Below are positions 1 through 5,274 of a stretch of DNA of 6,718 nucleotides, one piece after another. This stretch comes from UBA10205 sp964373815 (GTDB lineage Archaea; Iainarchaeota; Iainarchaeia; Iainarchaeales; Iainarchaeaceae). The stretch spans positions 1 through 6,718 of the forward strand of contig CAYJWI010000039.1 of NCBI GenBank assembly GCA_964373815.1, written 5' to 3'. The notes beneath the pieces were generated by a model. That model did no database searches. It was not told where the DNA came from and worked only from the letters and a program-made list of their open reading frames with translations. How positions within the stretch are numbered: position 1 is the first letter of the stretch; each line of letters starts with the position of its first letter. Both the position numbers and the translations under genes were made by a program.

Positions 1-26
1 TGCGGGCGCAAAGGCGCCCCATCGCA
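1..26. other. GC-rich hairpin at left edge
   Basis: A six-pair stem (GGGCGC at 4-9 with GCGCCC at 14-19, loop AAAG) is extended by TGC/GCA at the base with four unpaired bases at 20-23. It may be the end of an RNA gene or a gene terminator lying to the left, but no T-run follows and the window edge cuts it off, so its identity is open. Confidence 0.3.
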
Positions 27-57
27 GAATTCTCGGCTCCAATGTTAATGAAACGGG

Positions 58-69
58 TTTAAATAAAAG
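58..69 (+). promoter_or_regulatory. box A (TATA) element before lemA
   Basis: TTTAAATAAAAG is a good archaeal box A. Transcription would start about 25 bases downstream, near 85-90. That lies after the ATG at 70 and just before the GGGGTG at 88-93, so the element argues for the start codon at 103. Confidence 0.5.
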
Positions 70-102
70 ATGCGCATAGGATTATGTGGGGTGTTTTTTG
101 GC

Positions 103-654
103 ATGGTAGTCGAACTTGTAGTCGGAGCAGTTATTGTTGTCGGTGGCCTTTGGCTTCTTCTTTCATACAACGGGTTTGTCGCCCTTCGCAACAGGATTGA
201 CAATTCATGGAGCCAGATAGATGTCCAGCTCAAGAGAAGGTACGACCTCGTGCCAAACCTTTTGGAAACCGTGAAGGGCTATGCCAAGCACGAAAAGGAA
301 ACCTTCAAGATGGTAACAGAGGCAAGGACAGCCGCCATGAATGCCGGCAACGCCGCAGAAAAAGCCGGGGCGGAGAACATGCTAAGCGGCGCTCTCAAAA
401 GCCTCTTTGCGGTCGCGGAAAGCTACCCGAAACTGCGCGCGAACGAGAACTTTTTAATGCTCCAAGAAGAGCTAGCAGGCATTGAATCCAAAATAGCCTA
501 CGCGAGGCAGTTCTACAACGACACTGTGCTTTCATTCAACACAAAAACCGAGACATTCCCGGACAGCGCCCTAGCAGGCATATTTGGTTTCAGGAAGAGG
601 GATTACTTCCAGATAGAGGAAACGGCGCGCTCGAACGTCAAAGTGAAGTTCTAG
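103..654 (+). CDS. lemA: LemA family membrane protein
   Basis: LemA-family protein of 183 residues. One N-terminal membrane segment (about residues 4-21) is followed by the family's YN motif (Y22, N23) and a long helical domain. The signature region around residues 36-55 includes WSQIDVQLKRRYDLVPNL, and the C-terminal FPDSALAGIFGF and YFQIEE blocks are also typical. The length is usual for the family, which forms a helical bundle anchored in the cytoplasmic membrane; its biochemical role is unknown. The frame is open from an ATG at 70, but a box A overlaps that codon, and a GGGGTG (88-93) sits nine bases before the ATG at 103, so I chose 103. The next gene is HtpX, and the lemA-htpX pairing recurs in other genomes, which suggests a shared role in membrane protein quality control (inference). 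The family call is firm; the start is less so. Confidence 0.93.
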   Translation: MVVELVVGAVIVVGGLWLLLSYNGFVALRNRIDNSWSQIDVQLKRRYDLVPNLLETVKGYAKHEKETFKMVTEARTAAMNAGNAAEKAGAENMLSGALKSLFAVAESYPKLRANENFLMLQEELAGIESKIAYARQFYNDTVLSFNTKTETFPDSALAGIFGFRKRDYFQIEETARSNVKVKF

Positions 655-738
655 CAAAATTCCGCCCAAAAACCAATCGGATTTGAAAGACAAAGCGGAC
701 GGATTGCCATCGCAAGGCATCACGATAAGTTTTGAAAT

Positions 739-746
739 GGCGGTGA
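739..746 (+). promoter_or_regulatory. ribosome binding site of htpX
   Basis: GGCGGTGA matches the archaeal Shine-Dalgarno consensus GGAGGTGA at seven of eight positions. It lies seven bases before the ATG at 754. An in-frame TTG at 748 would leave only one base of spacing, so this site decides the start. It also suggests translation from within a longer lemA-htpX transcript. Confidence 0.7.
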
Positions 747-753
747 ATTGCCA

Positions 754-1638
754 ATGTATGACCAGATAGCCGAGAACAAGAGGAACACTATAATACTAAT
801 CGTGCTTTTCGCAGGCCTAATAATAATGCTCTCATGGTTGCTCGGCGCAATCGTATTGGGCGAACCTACTTCCGGCCTCTTCTTGGGCGGGATTTTCCTC
901 ATAGGGTACTCTCTTGTAAGCTACTTTTTCGCGGACAAAATAATCCTTGCAATCAGCGGGGCGAGGGAATTGCGCAAGGACGAATACCCATACTTTTTCA
1001 ACCTTATTGACGGGCTCGCTATCGCTGCGGGAATACCGAAACCGAAAGCCTACGTAATCAACGACACGGCGCTCAATGCCTTTGCCACCGGAAGGGACCC
1101 GGAGCACGGGATAATCGTCGCGACAACCGGGCTTCTTGAAACAATGGGCAGGCAGGAGCTCGAAGGCGTGATTGCGCACGAGATGAGCCACATAAAGAAC
1201 TATGACATAAGGCTCATGACAATCATTGCCGTGCTTGTGGGGGTCACCGCGCTTCTTAGCGATGTGCTCTTGCGCAGCGTTCTCTGGGGAAGAAATGGCA
1301 GGCGAAGTGATGGAAAAGGCGGCATGGTTTTGCTTGTTGCAGGAATTGCGCTTGCGGTACTCACCCCCGTGATTGCGACGATAATAAAGCTCGCGGTTTC
1401 GAGGCAGAGGGAATACCTTGCCGACGCTTCAGGAGCGCTGCTCACAAGAAACCCTGACGGGCTTGCGAGCGCGCTCTCAAAAATAGGGTCTGATAGGGAA
1501 GTGCTCGAGGCAGCGAACAAGGCAACAGCGCACATGTACATAGACAACCCGCTCAAGAACAGGAAGAGCTTTTTCGATTCGATGTTCTCAACCCATCCGC
1601 CAATCGAGGACAGGGTAAAGCGGCTTCGGGCGATGTGA
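754..1638 (+). CDS. htpX: HtpX-like M48 membrane zinc metalloprotease
   Basis: A 294-residue M48B-family protease, close to the usual HtpX length. It opens with YDQIAENKR, the typical N-terminus. Two membrane segments follow (about 12-34 and 40-60). The zinc site is HEMSH (H142, E143, H146), with the third ligand E220 in REYLADA. Two more hydrophobic segments (about 154-175 and 189-213) lie between these, and the C-terminal STHPPIEDRVKRLR block is conserved in the family. All catalytic residues are present, so it should be active. HtpX enzymes cut misfolded or damaged membrane proteins at the cytoplasmic face. The gene follows lemA after a 99-base gap with no clear box A, so co-transcription is likely. 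The ATG at 754 is chosen over a TTG at 748 because of the Shine-Dalgarno spacing. Confidence 0.95.
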   Translation: MYDQIAENKRNTIILIVLFAGLIIMLSWLLGAIVLGEPTSGLFLGGIFLIGYSLVSYFFADKIILAISGARELRKDEYPYFFNLIDGLAIAAGIPKPKAYVINDTALNAFATGRDPEHGIIVATTGLLETMGRQELEGVIAHEMSHIKNYDIRLMTIIAVLVGVTALLSDVLLRSVLWGRNGRRSDGKGGMVLLVAGIALAVLTPVIATIIKLAVSRQREYLADASGALLTRNPDGLASALSKIGSDREVLEAANKATAHMYIDNPLKNRKSFFDSMFSTHPPIEDRVKRLRAM

Positions 1639-1665
1639 GGCTTTACGCTTCCTTTTCCGAAAAGC

Positions 1666-1674
1666 AATTTAAGG
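1666..1674 (+). promoter_or_regulatory. box A (TATA) element before transglutaminase gene
   Basis: CAATTTAAGG-like AT-rich element centred about 29 bases before the ATG at 1699. No Shine-Dalgarno site lies before that ATG, consistent with a leaderless or nearly leaderless transcript separate from lemA-htpX. Confidence 0.45.
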
Positions 1675-1698
1675 ACTAGAGCTACAAGATTCATTCTA

Positions 1699-3441
1699 AT
1701 GAAAAAACTCTTGCTCGTTTGCATGGTATTGCTTGTAGCTGCTTCGGCTTTCGCGCTAGGGCTCAGGCCGGCAACGGTGAAGAGCATGGAAGTCACAATC
1801 ACATCCGAGGCTGGGGGGAGCTTTTCTGGCACGGTTGCAAGGGGGGATGAGATGGAAATCTTTTTCCTCTCCGTGCAGAAGGACTTGGGGCAGAAAATAA
1901 CGGAGCTGGAAGAATACCTTGAAATCGGGGGGAAAAAACTTCCCCCAACCTATGTTGAAAAGAACGGGCTTAGCTATGCGTACTACAAAATAAAGGATTT
2001 ATACGAATACGCGCAAACCAATGAGTTCCGTGTCGTGAGGAAAACCACCATAAAGAGCGACTCGAAAATAGGCATAGCGCAGGATTACAACCTCGGCCTT
2101 GGGATTGAAGGCTTTGCGGAATTCAAGGGCCAAACGGACTACATTGAGTCCAATGACCAGGAGCTGCGGAGCAAGGCAGGGCTTGAACTCCAGTCCGACT
2201 CGGAAATAGAAACAATAAGGCAGGCGAGCGAGTGGGTTGGAAGAAACATTACATACGATTTTGAAAACTATTACAGCGCAACCTACAGCGCAAAGCAGAC
2301 ATACAATTCGCGCAGGGGGGTGTGCGACGAATTCGCGAACCTCACGGCGGCATTCATGCGCATAAAGGGAATCCCCGCCAGGTATGTGACAGGGATAAGC
2401 TTTGACGGCGAAAGGTTCGGCTCGCACGGATGGATTGAGGTCTTCCTTCCTGGCACTGGCTGGATAGGAGTTGACTCCACTTACGGCGAGGCTGGGTATG
2501 TTGACGGCGCACATTTCACTGTTGCAAAAACGGACGACGCGAACAACGCCGTTGACTTCATTGTGGCCACCAAGACCAGGAACAAAGTGGAGGTTGCCTC
2601 AAAGCTCGAGCTCCCGAAAGTGGAAGTGAACTCCGTGGAAACTTTCAGCGGGCTCATTGAGGGGAAAATATCAAAGCCGGAGGAACTGCAGCCCGGGGAA
2701 AACTTCGAAGTTGAGGCCGAGCTGAAAAACGTTTCAGGGGAAAACGCCATATTCCCGGTTGAACTGGTGCTGCATGATGAGTTCGCGAAACCTGTGGACA
2801 GGGAAAAGCTGGTTTACATACCCAAAGGCGAGACAAGGACGGTTTCATGGAAATCGAAAGCGCCGCCGCAGGAATTCAGGGACGCGTATTACACCTATGG
2901 TATGCTGCTACTGCTCCCAGACGGCAACATTTCCGATACCCTAAAAGTTGTCCCAACGCAAAAAGCGCTGGAACAGAAGCCTGAGCTTGCTGTTAAGGAT
3001 GTCAGCCCGTTCATAGAAAATAAAAGCCTGAAGATAAAGACCCTGATTGAAAACCACGGAAAGGGTGGAGGGAAAGCCTCCCTCGAGCTTTACTTCGATG
3101 GAAACATTATTGATTCGCACGAAGTGGCTGTGCGCAGCTTCGAGGAGGCGGAGATAACCCTCGGGATTGGCAACGTCGAAGTCGGCAAGGCAACGCTTGT
3201 AATTGATTTGGGCAGCGAAAAAAAAACCTATGAAATAACCATCCCCGAAAAAATAGAGCAAGCCCCAAAGGCAGTTGAAATAACCCAGCCCTTGCAGGCA
3301 GAGCAAAAAGAAAATGCCGCCTTGGAAAAAAACCAGGAACCCGGGATTGATGTGATTGCTGCCGGAATGCTTTTTGCCGGTGTGGCTGCGGGGATGGCGC
3401 TAATCGCATTCTTTTTGCTCAAGGAAAAAATGAGGCTTTAA
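1699..3441 (+). CDS. secreted, membrane-anchored transglutaminase-like protein
   Basis: A 580-residue surface protein. Residues 1-19 form a signal peptide (MKKLLLVCMVLLVAASAFA). An N-terminal domain of unknown type follows, to about residue 160. A transglutaminase-like core at about 165-275 carries the full catalytic triad: C209 in RRGVCDEF, H243 in SHGWIEV and D259 in VDSTYGE. Two beta-rich Ig/CARDB-like domains come next (about 310-415 and 430-515), then a polar linker rich in Q, E and P, and a single C-terminal membrane segment (about 551-574) with a short positive tail. The protein should face outward, tethered at its C-terminus. Family members are cysteine proteases, peptide hydrolases or cross-linkers; the substrate here cannot be read from sequence. 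Its place beside lemA-htpX suggests an envelope function (inference). The fold call is firm, the reaction is not. Confidence 0.9.
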   Translation: MKKLLLVCMVLLVAASAFALGLRPATVKSMEVTITSEAGGSFSGTVARGDEMEIFFLSVQKDLGQKITELEEYLEIGGKKLPPTYVEKNGLSYAYYKIKDLYEYAQTNEFRVVRKTTIKSDSKIGIAQDYNLGLGIEGFAEFKGQTDYIESNDQELRSKAGLELQSDSEIETIRQASEWVGRNITYDFENYYSATYSAKQTYNSRRGVCDEFANLTAAFMRIKGIPARYVTGISFDGERFGSHGWIEVFLPGTGWIGVDSTYGEAGYVDGAHFTVAKTDDANNAVDFIVATKTRNKVEVASKLELPKVEVNSVETFSGLIEGKISKPEELQPGENFEVEAELKNVSGENAIFPVELVLHDEFAKPVDREKLVYIPKGETRTVSWKSKAPPQEFRDAYYTYGMLLLLPDGNISDTLKVVPTQKALEQKPELAVKDVSPFIENKSLKIKTLIENHGKGGGKASLELYFDGNIIDSHEVAVRSFEEAEITLGIGNVEVGKATLVIDLGSEKKTYEITIPEKIEQAPKAVEITQPLQAEQKENAALEKNQEPGIDVIAAGMLFAGVAAGMALIAFFLLKEKMRL

Positions 3442-3444
3442 AAG
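3437..3444 (+). promoter_or_regulatory. box A (TATA) element before tRNA-Gly(GCC)
   Basis: TTTAAAAG is centred about 30 bases before the first base of the tRNA, a standard archaeal spacing. It overlaps the TAA stop codon of the transglutaminase gene (3439-3441), so the coding end and the RNA promoter share bases. Confidence 0.5.
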
Positions 3445-3470
3445 CGTTTGCCACAGGAATATCCTCTAAA

Positions 3471-3542
3471 GCGACCATGGTCTAGCGGTTATGATTGGGC
3501 CTTGCCAAGGCTCAGAGCCGGGTTCAATTCCCGGTGGTCGCA
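3471..3542 (+). tRNA. tRNA-Gly (anticodon GCC)
   Basis: An uninterrupted 72-base cloverleaf. The acceptor stem GCGACCA/TGGTCGC is fully paired with discriminator A. The D stem is GTCT/TGAT with loop AGCGGTTA. The anticodon stem GGGCC/GGCTC has one G-T pair and the loop TTGCCAA, which reads GGC/GGT glycine codons. The variable loop is four bases, and the T stem CCGGG/CCCGG closes the loop TTCAATT. CCA is not encoded, as usual in archaea. It is followed at once by a structured RNA that may be co-transcribed. Confidence 0.96.
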
Positions 3543-3550
3543 GTTCAACA

Positions 3551-3570
3551 GTTTGCGGCTCGCCGCAAAC
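3551..3570 (+). other. perfect hairpin between tRNA-Gly and the 5S-like RNA
   Basis: GTTTGCGG pairs with CCGCAAAC across a CTCG tetraloop (eight perfect pairs). It starts eight bases after the tRNA. It may be a processing signal between the tRNA and the next RNA. CCGCA at 3563-3567 could instead pair with TGCGG at 3572-3576, so the hairpin competes with helix I of the 5S-like RNA. Confidence 0.5.
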
Positions 3571-3571
3571 C

Positions 3572-3759
3572 TGCGGCGGTAAGGTGCACGGCCTTCGGCC
3601 GGGCTAGTCCTGCTGAAAGCAGGACACCTGTCCAACCGAGGTTTCGGTTGGTTGGGTACGGAACACCTCCCACAATCCGAATACGTGGCTCTGCAAGGCC
3701 TAATCAAGCCCAAGCGCAGATGGGCACCCCCCCAACCTGGGTGATGGTTGTGCTCCGCA
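3572..3759 (+). rRNA. structured RNA, candidate divergent 5S rRNA with insertions
   Basis: The helices of 5S rRNA can be drawn in order. Helix I is TGCGG (3572-3576) with CCGCA (3755-3759). Helix II is TTGGGT (3652-3657) with GCCCAA (3708-3713). Helix III is CCAC (3670-3673) with GTGG (3685-3688), closing the loop AATCCGAATAC, which resembles the 5S loop C (CCGAAC). AAGCG follows helix II, like the conserved AGCG. The final arm is GCGCAG (3714-3719) with TTGTGC (3748-3753) plus CACCC/GGGTG, with a GATGGG block as in archaeal 5S. About 188 bases is too long for a normal 5S (about 120). The excess sits mainly at about 3586-3650 as hairpins at 3589-3601, 3607-3625 and 3632-3651, plus a small hairpin at 3687-3700. 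RNase P RNA and SRP RNA were considered, but their conserved cores are missing. An unknown non-coding RNA is the alternative. Confidence 0.5.
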
Positions 3760-3773
3760 TTTAAGGCTTAAGG

Positions 3774-4427
3774 CTATTTAGTCCGGAATTGTTTCTTCAG
3801 GAACTTTGCGAGCTTCTTTTCGAGTATTGAGCGCACTTCCGAGAGCACCTCTTCCCTGCTTGAGGAAGAGTCTATTATGAAAATGTTTTCATCGGGAAAG
3901 ACATCCTCAATTGAGAGGAACTGCCGGCGCACCCTGTTTAGAAAACCCTCATTCTCGAAAACTTCCCTTGCCGAGCGCTTCGAATCAGAACTTATCCTTT
4001 TCAGCGCAAGCTCCGCCGGCACATCGAGGATGAAAACGCAATCCGGCACCGGGAGGCTCTTGTGCAGATTCCTTATTTCCGCCATCGGCATTCCCTGGAG
4101 GGACTGGTAGACGAAAGTGCTGTACTTGTAGCGGTCACAGAGGATTATTTTCCCCTTCTTGAGGGCGGGGAGGATTTCCCTTTCAACGTGCTCCTTTCTG
4201 TCAGCAACATAGAGGTCGAGGAAGCTTTTCGCGTTCACTTCCGGGTTTACGTTCGATGCCAGCAGCTCGCGCACTTTCTTGCCGTAAAAGCCTTTTGTGG
4301 GCTCGGCTGTGAGAAAGAGTTTTCCGGAAGGGGCGCCAGTGCCGAGAAGGTAGCGCTTCACGGATTCAATTAGGGTGCCTTTCCCCGAGCCGTCAAGCCC
4401 GTCGAAAACAATGAAAAAGCCTTTCAT
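3774..4427 (-). CDS. tmk: thymidylate kinase (dTMP kinase)
   Basis: A 217-residue P-loop kinase that phosphorylates dTMP to dTDP with ATP in the cytoplasm, on the path to dTTP. The Walker A loop is GLDGSGKGT (residues 10-18). EPT (42-44) is the substrate-side motif, and DRY (98-100) in CDRYKYSTFVYQ is the family's DR(Y/H) motif. DVPAE (135-139) begins the strand before the LID, and ALKRISSDSKR (141-151) forms the arginine-containing LID. The length is normal and no key residue is missing. It starts at ATG 4427 with a box A about 25 bases upstream and no Shine-Dalgarno site, so it is probably leaderless. It converges on the 5S-like RNA, whose 3' end is only about 15 bases from the tmk stop codon. 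Confidence 0.95.
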   Translation of the reverse strand: MKGFFIVFDGLDGSGKGTLIESVKRYLLGTGAPSGKLFLTAEPTKGFYGKKVRELLASNVNPEVNAKSFLDLYVADRKEHVEREILPALKKGKIILCDRYKYSTFVYQSLQGMPMAEIRNLHKSLPVPDCVFILDVPAELALKRISSDSKRSAREVFENEGFLNRVRRQFLSIEDVFPDENIFIIDSSSSREEVLSEVRSILEKKLAKFLKKQFRTK

Positions 4428-4447
4428 GCTAATAGTGTCTTAAGCTC

Positions 4448-4457
4448 TTTTTTTAAC
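4448..4457 (-). promoter_or_regulatory. box A (TATA) element before tmk
   Basis: On the reverse strand this reads GTTAAAAAAA. It is centred about 25 bases before the tmk ATG, which fits transcription starting at or next to the start codon. Confidence 0.5.
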
Positions 4458-4530
4458 AGTTGAGTGACCAAAAACACATAGATACGTTTTTTAAGGCGAT
4501 TAAACCAAACAATACTAAGCATTCCTTGAA

Positions 4531-4547
4531 ATATAAAATTTTTAAGG
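4531..4547 (+). promoter_or_regulatory. AT-rich box A candidate before tRNA-Gly(UCC)
   Basis: The stretch ATATAAAATTTTTAAGG is the strongest TATA-like run upstream of the tRNA. It would place the transcript start near 4565-4572 and leave a 5' leader of roughly 15-20 bases for RNase P to remove. A second TTTTTTAAGG lies at 4485-4494. The assignment is tentative. Confidence 0.35.
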
Positions 4548-4607
4548 AGACAGGAAGTGTGCCACTACGCGCGAAGAATTCCTTAAAGCGGCCGTGGTGT
4601 AGTGGTT

Positions 4608-4646
4608 AGTTTTAATGGTGGAGTCAGTCCTGCTTAAAGCCCATAG
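4608..4646 (+). other. 39-base intron in the D loop of tRNA-Gly(UCC)
   Basis: It is inserted just before A21. The bulge-helix-bulge is readable: exon helix GTGT (4597-4600) with GCAC (4648-4651); central four-pair helix GTGG (4602-4605) with CCAT (4641-4644); intron helix GTTTTAA (4609-4615) with TTAAAGC (4634-4640). The three-base bulges are TTA (4606-4608) and AGA (4645-4647). Cutting after the second base of each bulge joins TT to A and restores the loop AGTGGTTA. One extra unpaired base, A4601, faces the second bulge. Confidence 0.88.
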
Positions 4647-4663
4647 AGCACTGGAGCCTTCCA

Positions 4664-4716
4664 AAAACTTTTCAGTATTTTTAACAAAAAAAGTTAAGCA
4701 AGGAAGGTTCGGGGTC
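4664..4716 (+). other. 53-base intron in the anticodon loop of tRNA-Gly(UCC)
   Basis: It is inserted between positions 37 and 38, the canonical archaeal site. The exon helix is GGAGC (4653-4657) with GCTCC (4718-4722). The central helix is CTTC (4658-4661) with GGGG (4711-4714), including two G-T pairs. The intron helix is AACTTTTC (4666-4673) with GGAAGGTT (4702-4709). The bulges are CAA (4662-4664, with A4665 facing C4710) and TCA (4715-4717). The helix is relaxed by the G-T pairs, but the restored seven-base loop is exact. Confidence 0.85.
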
Positions 4717-4757
4717 AGCTCCTAGCCGGGGTTCGAATCCCCGCGGCCGCATTCCAC

Positions 4758-4766
4758 TTTTTCTTT
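4758..4766 (+). terminator. T-rich terminator after tRNA-Gly(UCC)
   Basis: TTTTTCTTT begins seven bases after the mature tRNA end. Archaeal polymerase terminates at such T-runs. Confidence 0.5.
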
Positions 4767-4807
4767 AAATTAAAAATTATTTAAGAATCTCGAATTTTGG
4801 CAAGTTA

Positions 4808-4827
4808 GCGGGGGCTTTCGCCCCCTT
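4808..4827. other. GC hairpin in intergenic region
   Basis: GGGGGC (4810-4815) pairs with GCCCCC (4820-4825) around a TTTC loop. No long T-run follows on either strand. The gene-poor stretch 4752-5244 also holds an inverted repeat, CCGATTTT (4846-4853) with AAAATCGG (4876-4883), a possible small reverse-strand gene at 4896-5042, and otherwise AT-rich sequence (5080-5240) in which I see no convincing gene. Confidence 0.5.
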
Positions 4828-4871
4828 AAACACATCCAACCACCTCCGATTTTGCCAACGCGGAAATCCAA

Positions 4872-4881
4872 TCAAAAAATC
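4872..4881 (-). terminator. poly-T terminator candidate after small reverse-strand gene
   Basis: On the reverse strand GATTTTTTGA contains six T about 16-21 bases after the stop codon of the possible small gene at 4896-5042, a suitable place for archaeal termination. Confidence 0.35.
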
Positions 4882-4895
4882 GGTTCAATGCAAAT

Positions 4896-5042
4896 TCACT
4901 GCTGCTGCAAGTCATCACCTGCCGCGCGTGAAGGGACTTTCACAAGCATGGGCCTGCCAGCGACCCAAATCCTTACTTCGCCAGCGGAGAGAAGTTGGTT
5001 CGGCGCACCAATGTTTTTGAGGTTCCTGGATTTTCTTTCCAT
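4896..5042 (-). CDS. possible small leaderless protein, 48 residues, unknown
   Basis: The reverse strand reads an ATG at 5042 through to a TGA at 4896-4898. The product begins MERKSRNLKNIG and ends AAGDDLQQQ, with a central GEVRIWVAGRPMLVKVP that looks like beta strands. I recognise no family. Support comes from context. A box A (TTTTTAATAA on the reverse strand) is centred about 24 bases before the ATG, the same leaderless arrangement as tmk. Codon choice (AGG, CTC, AAC, GCG) resembles the neighbouring genes, and a T6 run follows the stop. The protein is basic at its N-terminus and has no membrane segment or cysteine. A chance reading frame remains possible. The overlapping forward-strand frames have no promoter or ribosome site. 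Confidence 0.4.
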   Translation of the reverse strand: MERKSRNLKNIGAPNQLLSAGEVRIWVAGRPMLVKVPSRAAGDDLQQQ

Positions 5043-5060
5043 GATACATTCTCGCCCCTT

Positions 5061-5070
5061 TTATTAAAAA
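5061..5070 (-). promoter_or_regulatory. box A (TATA) element before small reverse-strand gene
   Basis: The reverse strand reads TTTTTAATAA. It is centred near 5066, about 24 bases from the ATG at 5042, consistent with a leaderless transcript. Confidence 0.4.
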
Positions 5071-5244
5071 GGTTCACGACCAGAAATGAACGAAAAAAAC
5101 GATTATTGCCTGAAATCCCGTTTCAACGGCTTAACACGAAAAAAATGGGGTATTTGATGAAAAATAGGCGCATAATTGCACTAAATCTTTACAATAACAT
5201 GCTAAAACCCGGAATTCTGGTCAAATTTTTGAAAAAATGATAGG

Positions 5245-5256
5245 TTTTTATATAAT
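5245..5256 (+). promoter_or_regulatory. strong box A (TATA) element before ACT-domain gene
   Basis: TTTTTATATAAT is the best TATA box in the window. Its centre lies about 25 bases before the ATG at 5275 and directly abuts the ATG at 5257. It therefore predicts transcription starting at 5275 rather than upstream of 5257. Confidence 0.65.
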
Positions 5257-5274
5257 ATGTCAGGAATTCAGTAC

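Larger units (their letters stand above)
4588..4751 (+). tRNA. tRNA-Gly (anticodon UCC) with two introns
   Basis: Exons are 4588-4607, 4647-4663 and 4717-4751. Joined, they give a 72-base cloverleaf, the same length as tRNA-Gly(GCC) in this window. The acceptor GCGGCCG/CGGCCGC is perfect with discriminator A. The D stem is GTGT/GCAC with loop AGTGGTTA. The anticodon stem GGAGC/GCTCC is perfect with loop CTTCCAA, which reads GGA/GGG glycine codons. The variable loop is TAGC, and the T stem CGGGG/CCCCG closes TTCGAAT. Without removing both introns no cloverleaf can be drawn. Splicing would need the archaeal tRNA endonuclease; a form able to accept non-canonical positions is implied (inference). 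The second intron contains a run of five T at 4678-4682, which might slow RNA polymerase. CCA is not encoded. Confidence 0.93.

Noticed and set aside
748..753. TTG at 748 as start of htpX
   Set aside because: It would leave one base after the Shine-Dalgarno site; the ATG at 754 has a seven-base spacing and matches the usual HtpX N-terminus.
3572..3759. RNase P RNA or SRP RNA
   Set aside because: GCAAGGCC at 3693-3700 resembles an RNase P core motif and GGGCTAGTCC an SRP Alu-domain motif, but the other conserved RNase P regions and the SRP helix 8 core are absent and the length does not fit.
3495..3764. 89-codon forward open frame over the tRNA-Gly and 5S-like region
   Set aside because: It starts inside the tRNA and runs through strongly paired RNA; the product has low-complexity composition and there is no promoter or ribosome site for it.
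4579..4587. Shared TAAA-containing motif directly before both tRNA-Gly genes
   Set aside because: Only TAAA aligns without a gap (CCTCTAAA against TCCTTAAA); too short to claim as a regulatory element.
5109..5160. C/D-box guide RNA (CTGA near 5110, TGATGA at 5155)
   Set aside because: The boxes are in the wrong order for one guide RNA and no box D follows the TGATGA within a suitable distance.
4852..5240. Forward open frames of 71 and 81 codons
   Set aside because: No box A or Shine-Dalgarno site precedes them, and the second runs through AT-rich sequence with odd composition; they overlap the better-supported reverse-strand small gene.
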